The position numbers were made by a program, and so were the translations under genes. 64,000 nt of DNA. Origin: Hofstenia miamia. Lineage: Eukaryota; Xenacoelomorpha; Acoela. The DNA lies in NCBI GenBank assembly GCA_004352715.1, contig SCFE01000110.1, positions 1 to 64,000 of the forward strand. The letters are read 5' to 3'. Position 1 is the first letter of the stretch. The number at the start of each line of letters is the position of its first letter. The notes beneath the pieces were generated by a model that worked only from the letters and a program-made list of their open reading frames with translations, ran no database searches and had not been told where the DNA came from. This document shows positions 23,892 through 36,163 of the stretch, piece by piece.

Positions 23892-26800
23892 ATGTGCAAG
23901 TTTATCTGCAAGGTCGTCTTCGGAACAATAGTAGCAATATTACTTCTGCTAGCAAGTCTTACCCTTTATGCCTACAATATTGACACAAATTTTGAATTCG
24001 ATTCGCGTCCTTGGAAAAGTTTAGATGTCAAGTTGCCAAAATCAACAAAGCACTTAAGGGTTGCATTCATTTGTCTAGGCACAAGGGGAGACTACCAACC
24101 AGTTTCACTAATTGCTAAGGAATTCAAGGTAACTATTATTTGTGTTTAGATTTGTTTATGCTGAATCCAGATTCTTTTTGTCTGAATAACATTCACAACA
24201 TTCGAAAAATTAAAAACAATAAAGTATAATTAAATGAGGTTAGTTTCATAAATATTGAATTGAAAATAAATTATATTATGAGACATTCCTATAGATGCAC
24301 AGAACCACTTCAAAAATTGACTATCAATACTACTAGAGGTGCATATGTCAACTTAAATATTTGAGTAAATATTCAAGCAAATAATGCGTTAATGGATGTA
24401 ACTTCAACCATTTATTTGTTGAAGGAATAGCAAGCATTATTTATAAATTTGCTTAAGCTGATGCATACATTATTAGGTGTGAGGAAATAACCAAATTGAG
24501 CTTAGGGCTGCAATGTCAATTTATGTTGTTATTTGGTGTACATTTTATTTTTTAGCAGAAGTTTATTTTTAGGTTTGAATACAACACGATACAGCTAACA
24601 TGTAAACATATTAGAGGTGGGCAACATTAGGTAAGTAACCTGCCTGATCCTGACTTGTAAACTTGTTTAACATGCACTAAATTTAACCTGATTTAGCCTT
24701 ACAAAACTCAAATCTGGTAGAAATGTTTAAAATTTATAGGTTATTGTGTACATTCATATTACTAACATGTACATTTGAATGATCTTATTGGAGTCATAGA
24801 GAAGAATTGAAGACTATAAAAAAGGAATTAAAGCGCAATGTTATATTATATGTCTCATTTGAATAAAATTCAATTGTCTTTTATGTTAACTAAATGATGG
24901 TCTTAGCATATTTTATCCACATTAGTATCAAGTTAACTTGCGGAAGAAATATTGTTCTGCTATATCCTGTACATAAAGATTAACCTGATCAACCTATTCT
25001 GATGATCTTGTCCTGATGTCCAGTCGCAAACCATAGATTTTATTTGAAACTAAACGAAGACTAAGCTTTCTTAATATTTTTTGAGGTGAATTTCGGAAGT
25101 TAAATATAAATATATATATAGAATGTCAATATACATTATTAAAAAAATGTGTTTAGCAAAATGGGCATGCAATTCTTATTACAGCCAGAGAACGTTATCG
25201 ATACCTAATGGTAGATATTTTCAGATTTACAGAAGATGAAATCCTGTGGATTCCTGATGAGGAAACACGAGTTGCTGAAGAAATACTTGGAAATTCTCAA
25301 CGTGTGGTGAACATAATCAAGCAATCCTTCATATTTTTTGAGTTTTTTAACAGAGAAAGTGAGAGGTACCTTGATATGATTTTCAATGATAAACGCTTTG
25401 GTGATATTGATCTAATAGGTAATCAATTTTCAAATTGTATTTCAAATCTTCTGGTTTGATATTATATAATCTATGCGCTATTCATTGATCTTATCAAATT
25501 TTCAAAAATATTTATGAAAATATATTTTGGATTACTGTGATTGTCATTGTCATTCAAAATACACGAAGTATGTTTGGAGAAACTTGATAATTTCTAACAG
25601 CTCAGGACTGTCTTTTTAATCATCAACCAAAGAAAGAAAAATTTATAAATAACAGGATATATATATATATATATATATTTCCCAAAAATGTATTTAGAAA
25701 ACAATTACCTAAAATCCTTTGAAATTTTTCCGGTTTCTGAAGAAATTTGTTCTTATTGCTTTTTAAGTTTTTGACACTATCTGTAGAGTAGATGTTTTCT
25801 CAATTGTCCCAAGCCAACCTTCACCAAAGCATTTTCCACAAATGATGGAACTGAACCGAAGTAATTTGTTGCTAAAATATGAAATTTAAGTTCCTGAAAT
25901 ATGACTAATCTTAGAAAATGAGTTTAATTCAGCAATAAAGGCATCGAGGAAATCCGCTAAATTCAATATTGGAAAATAACTGAAACTAATGATCCATAGA
26001 TATAATAAAATTTTGAATTTGTCAGGACATCATGTAAAGAAAAATACATTAATAAAATATTAATAAATAGCTTATTGTCTTATGATTGATTCTATCCTAT
26101 GTATTCATATTTCACACTACAAGTGGTTTGATTGTGATTAATGTCAAGGCAATTTTGCTAAGTACACCTTAATTTTCTCTTCAAACGTATATTCTGGACA
26201 ACTTAGTTTTTTATATCAATTCATGACATATGTCTTAACTAAAATTTAATATAAATTTTAAAGTAAACAATGTAAATACATGTACATGCACATAGGCCTT
26301 TCTATATGTCATTAAATTAATCTTAGTTACTCAAGAATACATGATGTATGCGACCTTGATACTATCTAAGAAATGGAAAGTTCCGCTGATTTCAATAAAA
26401 TATAGTTCGATTGTGACAACCACGGATGAATACAGTGTGCTTTCACCGAAGTCATCATATAACAGTCCATCAATATTGAACTGGCTTGAATTCCAATTGT
26501 TTAATATTTTTGCCATATACTATCAGCATGAATTTTTCGAAAACACATTAGCTGCGTATAATTTGCCTCAGATGCCAATACATAAACTATATTATGGAAA
26601 ACTTCGCTACGAGATTCCTTCTTATTTTCTCCTTTCAAATGCAATTTATCCGGAATTAAAACGAAAACCAAAATGATGGAAATTTGTTGGTCCAGTTTTC
26701 AACGAAGAGAAAAGCATTCCAACTGAAACAGAAGCCTTTCTTGAAAAGTGCAAAAATGAAACAATTGTCTATGTTGGATTTGGAAGTTTTTCTCTGGAGC

Positions 26801-27050
26801 AATACTATGGAAATGACTCATATCATACAGCCAATATAATATTTAATACCATATCTCGTTTGGATTTCTGTGCTGTTTTTTTGAATGCAACTTTTAAAGT
26901 GCCTCCAAAATCAAAGGAAGCATTAAATCCCAAATTCCATTTTTCCAATCACATTCCACATACTCTGTTATTTCCAAAAATGGATCTTATTATTCACCAT
27001 GGCGGTTCAGGTACCAATCAAATCGCTGCAGCTTCCGGAACAATGGCCAT
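23892..27050 (+). pseudogene. Unit B: glycosyltransferase exons 1-3 with an in-frame stop, truncated by a gap
   Basis: Exon 1 is 23892-24128, exon 2 is 25157-25418 and exon 3 runs from 26327 into the gap at 27051. Splice sites and phases equal those of genes C and D. Exons 1-2 are intact (anchor, GTRGDYQP, WIPDEE). In exon 3 the conserved PKWWKF motif is broken: the first TGG is TGA at 26674-26676, so translation would stop after KRKPK and lose the sugar-nucleotide domain. The frame after the stop is otherwise open and keeps GFGSFS, HHGGSGTNQ and the start of SGTMAI. A single G-to-A change explains it; a base-call error is the alternative. No terminal exon was seen downstream. The sequence after the gap (27906 on) is the intron-3 type sequence that also follows exon 3 of gene C. 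Confidence 0.75.
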
Positions 27051-27905
27051 NNNNNNNNNNNNNNNNNNNNNNNNNNNNNNNNNNNNNNNNNNNNNNNNNN
27101 NNNNNNNNNNNNNNNNNNNNNNNNNNNNNNNNNNNNNNNNNNNNNNNNNNNNNNNNNNNNNNNNNNNNNNNNNNNNNNNNNNNNNNNNNNNNNNNNNNNN
27201 NNNNNNNNNNNNNNNNNNNNNNNNNNNNNNNNNNNNNNNNNNNNNNNNNNNNNNNNNNNNNNNNNNNNNNNNNNNNNNNNNNNNNNNNNNNNNNNNNNNN
27301 NNNNNNNNNNNNNNNNNNNNNNNNNNNNNNNNNNNNNNNNNNNNNNNNNNNNNNNNNNNNNNNNNNNNNNNNNNNNNNNNNNNNNNNNNNNNNNNNNNNN
27401 NNNNNNNNNNNNNNNNNNNNNNNNNNNNNNNNNNNNNNNNNNNNNNNNNNNNNNNNNNNNNNNNNNNNNNNNNNNNNNNNNNNNNNNNNNNNNNNNNNNN
27501 NNNNNNNNNNNNNNNNNNNNNNNNNNNNNNNNNNNNNNNNNNNNNNNNNNNNNNNNNNNNNNNNNNNNNNNNNNNNNNNNNNNNNNNNNNNNNNNNNNNN
27601 NNNNNNNNNNNNNNNNNNNNNNNNNNNNNNNNNNNNNNNNNNNNNNNNNNNNNNNNNNNNNNNNNNNNNNNNNNNNNNNNNNNNNNNNNNNNNNNNNNNN
27701 NNNNNNNNNNNNNNNNNNNNNNNNNNNNNNNNNNNNNNNNNNNNNNNNNNNNNNNNNNNNNNNNNNNNNNNNNNNNNNNNNNNNNNNNNNNNNNNNNNNN
27801 NNNNNNNNNNNNNNNNNNNNNNNNNNNNNNNNNNNNNNNNNNNNNNNNNNNNNNNNNNNNNNNNNNNNNNNNNNNNNNNNNNNNNNNNNNNNNNNNNNNN
27901 NNNNN
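27051..27905. other. Assembly gap (855 N) cutting exon 3 of unit B
   Basis: Begins in the SGTMA codons; about 40 bp of exon and the donor are lost. Confidence 0.95.
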
Positions 27906-30236
27906 ATATAGATCAGAAGCACGTTATTCCGGAAAACAATATTGCCTTTACTGTTATTGTATGGAAGAAATCATTATAATAAATGAATTTTAAACAATGA
28001 AAAACTTTCAAAGGTTTTTGCCAAAAAGTCGGAACCAGAATAGGAATCTGGTTGAGATTTTAAAACCCAAACCAAACCCGATTTGTTCAACCCGATTTCA
28101 GCCCGAATTTAAAAAATCAAGTTTTAAATTGATAAAAATTATGATTCTTTAAATGAGCATTTAAAATTTGATTTTTTTGATGTTTGAAAAATAATTTAGT
28201 ATTTATAAGGCTTCGATGGTGTCGGCTGCCAGTGAAGAGTATCATTCAGTAACAGTAAGCAAACGTGGAAAGAGGTCTCTCTGAGATTCACTGGGTGCTT
28301 CTTTAAATCTTTTTATTTCAGAAAATAACTTTTTCATAACAAACTGAAATACTAGCAGATGTATGACAAAATATCTATAAATCCAAAACCCTAATTTATA
28401 TTTTTTATTCAAGTCATTCGTGCTGCTGATTAATTTACTTTTAGACTTAGCAATTATAAATGTGCTGATACGAGTTAGTCCTTTTTAATCCAACTTAGTT
28501 CTTTGGTAAACAATCTAACACTAAGTTGAAATGCCCTTGACATTATACATATTACAATGATATCAAAAAATTACAATATTATAATTATTATATCTTCCTC
28601 TTAAACATACGAAGAAATTTTTCCTACGTGCTAGAAATATTATTCCATAATTATTACTCAAATAAATTTATTCAAACGTTAGTATATTTTAAAATTTGAC
28701 TAAATTTGGGCATTCATTGTGCAGTCTAAAAGTGAGAAAATGTTGAAATTTGGATAGGGTTAATGGAATAGATTTCGAGATCACAACTCTTTCCTGATAT
28801 ATGATATCTGTAATTTAGATTATCCTTCCTAAAAATAATTTCAATCTATATTCTTGATAAAGTGTATTGAATAGCGATGTAATTTAAGTAGAAGGGCATT
28901 CGCAAAAGTTTGCTGACCATTTTTAGTAAGATTTATTCTAGCCTACTCAATATTGACTTACTAGCACAGACCAAGTTTTTAATTTTATGATGTGATGTGA
29001 TTTTTGACTGATTGTATTAGTAAGAATAAATTTTAAAAACAAGTATGAATCTCTACTTGCCATGATTAGTTTCTATATCTCATGAAATACAAAAGCAAAA
29101 TATTTGGGATTAATAAATACAAAATCGCAATTAAATTTATTAACACTAGAACACACAAAACCGTCAATTTGACGGTTTTCAATTTTGTTTATAACATATT
29201 AGTTTACCATTAAGATAAAACAGTATCATACATCATGACTTTTAATTGGCTGATGGGTTCAACCAATTGCAGTTTTATTTTTAGAAAGAGCTGCATTTGT
29301 TATATTGCAATAATACTAGAACACTCACTAACCATCAAATTGACGTCGACCAAGGCGAGCCTGCAAGGAACTAGCTGCTGCCATAATTGATGCTCTAGCT
29401 GATCATCGTTCAATAGCTGAAGAAGAATCCGGTGATAGTGATACTTTAGAAATTGCAGAAGATTTAGATACAACTTTGGCTCTTATCTCACACAGCGTCA
29501 TAAAACTGACAGTGAAATTCTGATAAAGATACTCAAAATCATTCCACGAGCAGTGACGTATAGACAATCTTCATCTATTGCATTTACTTTCTTTTTATTT
29601 TGATATACTTCTTAATTAGCTTTATTAAATAATATACGCAAAAAATAGCTAAGCTTTCAAATTGACGGTTTTGAGTGTTTTAGTCAGTTTATATTGTTGG
29701 GTGTTCTAGTATTAAGGAGTTATTTAAAAGCTGGCAAGGTAACAACTCTATAGCAAGAAATAACGTAATCATAAAATAAAAGGTAAATATGATTATGAAT
29801 AAATAACTAAAATGAATAGAAGGGAATTGGTAGACGCAATACATAAGTCATGTTTTGTCTTATGCATGAATTTAAACATTACACAATTCAAAACGAAATA
29901 GTTACATAAAGAAAATACCTACTTAAATTCCAACTCATAGGTTGAATAAAATTACTAATAATTAATCGAAAATGAAGAAGATCTATAATTTGTGTTGACA
30001 ATAATTTTGTTTCTATTTGCCATAATAGATGTAGTAACCAATCAAATTTGAATTGTAGCCCGGCATCTTTTTTTGTTACATGTGACGAATATCAAAATTT
30101 TGTTAACGTTAGCAATCGTTTCACTGGTATTGCAGCTTTTAGTAGTATTCATTTTTTCTCAAAAACAACTGGTTATCTATTCTGCTACATTTCATAGGCC
30201 ACTAGAAATAACACAAGTGTTCATTTTTGTAGAAAA
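27906..30236 (+). repeat. Duplicated post-exon-3 intron sequence, copy 2 (unit B)
   Basis: 27906-28992 repeats 2320-3452 and 29935-30236 repeats 4722-5010, so the segment is collinear with the left part of the window. It holds a piggyBac-like MITE at 29144-29711 and ends where the CCACTGGTGG element starts in the other copies. Confidence 0.8.
29144..29711. mobile_element. piggyBac-like non-autonomous element, 568 bp
   Basis: TTAA flanks both sides (29140-29143, 29712-29715). Ends are CACTAGAACAC and, reverse complemented, TACTAGAACAC. A near-palindrome ACCGTCAATTTGACGGT sits just inside the left end, and CAAATTGACGGTTTTGAG recurs near the right end. A second terminus-like copy, TACTAGAACAC, lies at 29313. 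About 29370-29523 can encode an acidic peptide (AEEESGDSD...), as in the N-terminus of piggyBac transposases. It lies in the intron-type sequence after unit B. Confidence 0.75.
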
Positions 30237-32710
30237 TGTATAGTTTATTTTGCACTATTTAGTGAATCCAGTAGTTTTACTCAAAATTGTTGTTAATACA
30301 ATTAATTATAGCTCGCATTTCCATGTATTACTTTAAATTTTATCTATCTTCAATTATATCTCCTAAATACCTCAATTACGATGTTCTTAATTCAGACGAT
30401 AGATGCTATTCTGCCATTTTTCATCACCTTCAAAATGACACTGAAAAGCTTTCAAAAGCAATATTTAGACTGTAAATAAATATATCATCATCATTTCTTT
30501 GCTTATTGGGTTAAAGTATAAATGTAACTTGTAACAAACTTGGTTACACGAAAAAAACATGGATGTTTTCCACTACAACACCGAAAAATAAAAGTGGGTG
30601 CAACCTCTGAAACTCATTACAATTTGTATGCTGATTTCAAACCAGGCATATCTACAGAAACTCTTTGCACACGTATTCAGCACAGCACTCACTTTTATGT
30701 CAAAAACTGTAACAACAGCAGCACTAACAAAACTACATGTACTTATCAGCACGATTCCCTAAACACAGTTTCAGCTACCTTGAAACAGCTACAGAAACAA
30801 CAGATGTCGCCTTCTCTAAAGAAGCATGGAATTCAAACACAAATTTCCAATTCAACTCCAAGAAATGGAAGGATCCTCAGTTCAGCATTACTTTAAATGT
30901 CACCTTGCCCCCAAGAAAGAATCAATTGCAAATAAATAAAAAAATAGCAGAAATCGCAACTAACATATGGACATGCAGCAAGGATCAGAATATTCTCATG
31001 GAAAAACCAACACCCAATAACAAACAAGAGATTGGAATCAGACCCTTCATACATCAAAGACAAAACTGTCTAACCTCATTCCTCACAGAAAGTAATACAA
31101 GACTTGGAAATGTTAATGACAGCAAAAAAAAACAAATCACAAGCTGATCAATTACCCAGTCACATTCAGAACAGCTCAAATAACTTCCACACATGGAATT
31201 TAGATAGATTTGGAAAAGAAAATAGCTTTTGTATCTCACCACCAATTATTTTGCTAGCCCTCATTACTCCTTACTAAAAAAGTTTAAACAAAGCCTGCTG
31301 TCAATCATGGAATTTCCAGCAATTATCACTTTCAACCATTTTCATGTTTTTCCTTCTGTACATGCAACTGCCCCGCACATCAGATATAGACTCTAAAATG
31401 ATGTTAATGATCCCACTTAACACTAGAAAGTCCAACGATTCTATATCTTAAATTCATGCAGTTGTCAGAATTGACTCATTCAAGTAAAACTAACGAAAAC
31501 AAAATCAAATGAAAGAAAAGTGTGAGAAGAACAAAATAAACTGTTTTCCTATTTAAATTCTCATTACATGAGGCATTGCAATTGCATTTAAGATGTGCAA
31601 AGTGGTCAAATTAGACAGCTCAAACTTTCTAGTGTTAAAGGTCAAAAGTTATACCATGTGGCTTACGTAGATCAACAACTTCCACCAATCCATTGAAAAG
31701 CCTCAAAGACTACAAGATCTAAAGTACGTAAGTTATAGTAAGATTTTTACAACTGACTTTGCCTACCTCACTCACAAAGAAGATCGCTCAAACAGAATAT
31801 GGAATGGTTTCCAGGATACTAAAACTATTTAATAAAATGGCCAACTTGTTAGTTCCCACATTGTAAATCATCAAAATTTAAAACAACATTTGCTGATCAC
31901 TCTCTCCTCAACTCAACCTACCTTACCTTTCCCCAGAAACAAAATATATTTTCTTTTCAGTTCTAATGTTCTTTATATTTCATGCACAATGCTACCTAAA
32001 AAAACTATAAGTACTTCTAAATTCGAAATGGGAAGACGTGAAGTATCAATACAGAAACATCAACTGAAGATCAATCTGATCACCATAACATGTTTATTGC
32101 TGATTGGTCTAAGAAATTTATTCATGTGACGTAATTTAAATTATTTTTTAACTTTGAAAGTATGGCAACAGCGTGTGGTATTTATTAATATTTTTCTGGT
32201 ACTATTTAAATGGGAAACACTGTATGCATTTAATACTCTTTCAACAATTTGGTTACTGATTTCATTGCTCTTTAATGCTAGTCAGACTTAATGGTGAAAC
32301 TTAACTAATTCTAATAAGATGAACGGGGCGGGGTGGGTGTGCTATTTATCTGAGTGTGTTATGCTACCCCTGGTTATGCTAGCCAGTTATTCCTTGATTT
32401 ACGTTATACTGGTTCGCTCAATGCTATACATATGGTTCTAAATGTTGACATGTTTTGCTTTGGCAGTTGCTGTTTGATTATATTAATTAGCAGCATATCT
32501 ATTCTCCATTCTCACGCTGTTGGTGCCATTCAAATTTCTCTAAATGAATTTAAACATGCAATAGCTGGTTCTTTGTCACACTTGTAGTTTCATCTCATTG
32601 CTATCAGTGTTTTGCCATAGCTTACTATCAGTTGTATTCTGTTAAATCCTCAAGAGGTGTTACTCTGTTATACTGTTAACTCTATTAATGACGATGTTAT
32701 ATGTATTTAT
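30237..32710. other. No supported gene apart from a MITE
   Basis: Two overlapping open frames at 30540-31147 are Lys/Asn/Thr/Gln-rich and match nothing I recognise; they may be remains of a mobile element. Confidence 0.5.
31421..31634. mobile_element. piggyBac-like MITE, 214 bp
   Basis: TTAA lies at 31417-31420 and 31635-31638. Termini are CACTAGAAAGT on both strands. No coding content. Its terminus resembles that of the 568-bp element (CACTAGAAMA-type), so the two may use related transposases. Confidence 0.7.
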
Positions 32711-32737
32711 ACATATATATATATATATATATATATA

Positions 32738-33737
32738 NNNNNNNNNNNNNNNNNNNNNNNNNNNNNNNNNNNNNNNNNNNNNNNNNNNNNNNNNNNNNNN
32801 NNNNNNNNNNNNNNNNNNNNNNNNNNNNNNNNNNNNNNNNNNNNNNNNNNNNNNNNNNNNNNNNNNNNNNNNNNNNNNNNNNNNNNNNNNNNNNNNNNNN
32901 NNNNNNNNNNNNNNNNNNNNNNNNNNNNNNNNNNNNNNNNNNNNNNNNNNNNNNNNNNNNNNNNNNNNNNNNNNNNNNNNNNNNNNNNNNNNNNNNNNNN
33001 NNNNNNNNNNNNNNNNNNNNNNNNNNNNNNNNNNNNNNNNNNNNNNNNNNNNNNNNNNNNNNNNNNNNNNNNNNNNNNNNNNNNNNNNNNNNNNNNNNNN
33101 NNNNNNNNNNNNNNNNNNNNNNNNNNNNNNNNNNNNNNNNNNNNNNNNNNNNNNNNNNNNNNNNNNNNNNNNNNNNNNNNNNNNNNNNNNNNNNNNNNNN
33201 NNNNNNNNNNNNNNNNNNNNNNNNNNNNNNNNNNNNNNNNNNNNNNNNNNNNNNNNNNNNNNNNNNNNNNNNNNNNNNNNNNNNNNNNNNNNNNNNNNNN
33301 NNNNNNNNNNNNNNNNNNNNNNNNNNNNNNNNNNNNNNNNNNNNNNNNNNNNNNNNNNNNNNNNNNNNNNNNNNNNNNNNNNNNNNNNNNNNNNNNNNNN
33401 NNNNNNNNNNNNNNNNNNNNNNNNNNNNNNNNNNNNNNNNNNNNNNNNNNNNNNNNNNNNNNNNNNNNNNNNNNNNNNNNNNNNNNNNNNNNNNNNNNNN
33501 NNNNNNNNNNNNNNNNNNNNNNNNNNNNNNNNNNNNNNNNNNNNNNNNNNNNNNNNNNNNNNNNNNNNNNNNNNNNNNNNNNNNNNNNNNNNNNNNNNNN
33601 NNNNNNNNNNNNNNNNNNNNNNNNNNNNNNNNNNNNNNNNNNNNNNNNNNNNNNNNNNNNNNNNNNNNNNNNNNNNNNNNNNNNNNNNNNNNNNNNNNNN
33701 NNNNNNNNNNNNNNNNNNNNNNNNNNNNNNNNNNNNN
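32738..33737. other. Assembly gap, exactly 1000 N
   Basis: (TA)n on the left; LINE sequence on the right. Confidence 0.95.
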
Positions 33738-34960
33738 ATAAGAAACACAAAGTTCTTGCTATAACACTTAGCGATTCTTTTACAAACCCTATAGGATAGT
33801 TACAAGTTCCGTTAGATTTTCTAATATTTAAACATTTTGAAGCATCTAGAAATTCATGCAAGGAAACATATCTAAAAGCAAATGAACTTGCATTGAACTT
33901 TAAATTTTTATGTTTCTCAAATTTGTTCGTGATATTATATTGCTGACCACTAAATTTTCCCAAGTTTATGAAATCTTCATTAAATAAATTTGATATTTCC
34001 AATTTATTGTACACATGATTCTCTTTCTTATCTAATAGGTATTCAAGTTCAATATTTGAATGTGGTTTCAAAAAATTATTAATGTATTTCCACTTTTGAG
34101 AACATGTTTTCATTTNGGAATAACTTTTGCAACCTTTAGTTCATCAGGATATTTGTTGAATTTAATGCATTCATTAAATAAGAAACACAAAGGTCTTGCT
34201 ATAACATTTAGCAATTCTTTTAAAAACCATATAGGATAGTTACAAGTTCCTTTAGATTTTCTAATATTTAAACATTTTGAAGCATCTAGAAATTCATTCA
34301 AGGAAATATATCTAAAAGCAAATGAACTTGCATTGAACTTTAAATTTTTATGTTTCTCAAATTTGTTCGTGATATTATATTGCTGACCACTAAATTTTCC
34401 CAATTTTATGAAATCTTCATTAAATAAATTTGATATTTCCAATTTATTGTACACATGATTCTCTTTCTTATCTAATAGGTATTCAGGTTCAATATGTGGT
34501 TTCAAAAAATTATTAATGTATTTCCACTTTTGAGAACATGTTTTCATTTTTTCAAAAGAAGATTTCAAAAATGAACTTAGATCTTGTTTACAACTATTCG
34601 ATGCAATATTTCTGTAGGTTTTACATTTCTTCATATTTTCATAACTTTTGTCTTTACACAAATTTCTATAGGCTTGATGTTTCTCGTTAATGTTTCTTAG
34701 ACTTTTCTGAAATCCATATTTTCCAACTAGGAATTCTCTTTTGATTTACAGAAATGATCTTTGTAACTGGACAATGTTTATTATATAATTGATCCAAGTT
34801 ATTATTGATAAAACTTAGTTTCTCATTAATGGACATTGAGATATAATAGTTATGCCAATTTAGATTTAGTAAGTCCCAAAATAATTTTTCTTTGTTAATT
34901 TTTTTACAATCATTATAAAATACCCATTTTTTTCTCTTTGTTGACTTTCATTTTAACATA
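33738..34960 (-). mobile_element. LINE fragment: linker and start of reverse transcriptase
   Basis: On the minus strand, 34960 to about 34660 encodes the linker before a non-LTR reverse transcriptase (KEKLFWDLLNLNW, WKIWISEKSKK). 34661-34110 continues to ICNYPI-type, LCFLFNECI and PDELKVAKVI, the usual start of the RT domain. 34115-33738 repeats about 370 bp of this at high identity across a single N at 34116. A gap truncates the rest. Frameshifts and stops are present. Confidence 0.7.
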
Positions 34961-35250
34961 TATTGCACATGAAATTTAATGATCGGAAATGAAAAAATCT
35001 GTTACTTTGGTAATGAAACTATTATAGAATTGTATGCGGTGCACAGGGGGACATATTTCTCAGCAATCCACTAGGTAAAACAAGGGTGGAGGTGTCCTAC
35101 TTCTAGTACCGAAATCATTTACGCTTAAACAACGCAATATTGCCACACGTAATCTAGCGGACAATTTCAGAATTTATGAGTATAAATTAATAATCTATTC
35201 AAAAATTCGTAATTTAAAAAGTTGTTATATATATATATATATATATATAT

Positions 35251-35365
35251 NNNNNNNNNNNNNNNNNNNNNNNNNNNNNNNNNNNNNNNNNNNNNNNNNN
35301 NNNNNNNNNNNNNNNNNNNNNNNNNNNNNNNNNNNNNNNNNNNNNNNNNNNNNNNNNNNNNNNNN
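35251..35365. other. Assembly gap within a (TA)n tract (115 N)
   Basis: TA repeats on both sides. Confidence 0.95.
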
Positions 35366-36163
35366 TATATATATATATATATATATATATCTTACTGTCC
35401 AATAACAAATTTACCAATTAGTTTATTGAGGAATTGTCAGGCTTGTGTGATGGGGCGGGAATCCCCACCCCGCATGTGAAGGTGGGTTTTAATTTCAATC
35501 CTCATGGGGAATTGCGGGGCAAATATATTTTTGGTTTTTAGATACTACTGTGAATATTTTTTTGATTTGTGTTGTAATTCACTAATAAAAAATAAATTCA
35601 TTATTGTATTGTAACTCGTAAATATCACCATATATGTCCGTTTTATTTTCAAGATAACATTTTGAAGACGACAACATTTGACGACAACAGAGCATTCTCA
35701 TGGAATGCTGACATTCTTCCTTCCCTAAAAATCTTTAAGCACAGACAATAGATACTTACTGTTGAGTTTATTCACTGTAGAGTACTTGTTTATAATATAT
35801 CAAGTTGGACGAATTAAAAGTGATAAGTAACTGTATATAAAATTAAATATCTTCCAGAAATTACTACAAAGTTCCAGTCGAAATTTTCAAAAATACAGGA
35901 TTAACAGTTTGTAATTTATAGTAAAAAATTGCACTGCATTTTAAATTCTTACTATCTACGCTTGTTAGTGTTAAAATAAACACAACGTTTGTAAGGTATA
36001 CTAATGCCAATGAATTGCTATTATGCACTACGGTTGGCGCAAACGCTACAACTTTCATTGCTAAACCAATTCTATGGAGCAATATGTTTGGATAATTTTG
36101 AAGTAATTTAAATTCCTCCAATGTGGTTTCTTATCTTAATTGGTTGAGCAACGAAGTTGTAAC

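Larger units (their letters stand above)
22531..25678 (+). repeat. Tandem duplication unit B
   Basis: Second direct copy. It differs from unit A mainly by about 437 bp present only here (roughly 23144-23579) and about 80 bp present only here near 23640-23720. It also ends in a (TA)n tract; after this tract the sequence continues into intron 2 and exon 3, which unit A lacks. Confidence 0.8.

Noticed and set aside
30540-31147. Two overlapping frames (118 and 136 codons)
   Set aside because: Composition is low-complexity (Lys, Asn, Thr, Gln), no known motif, and the frames overlap each other; not called as a gene.
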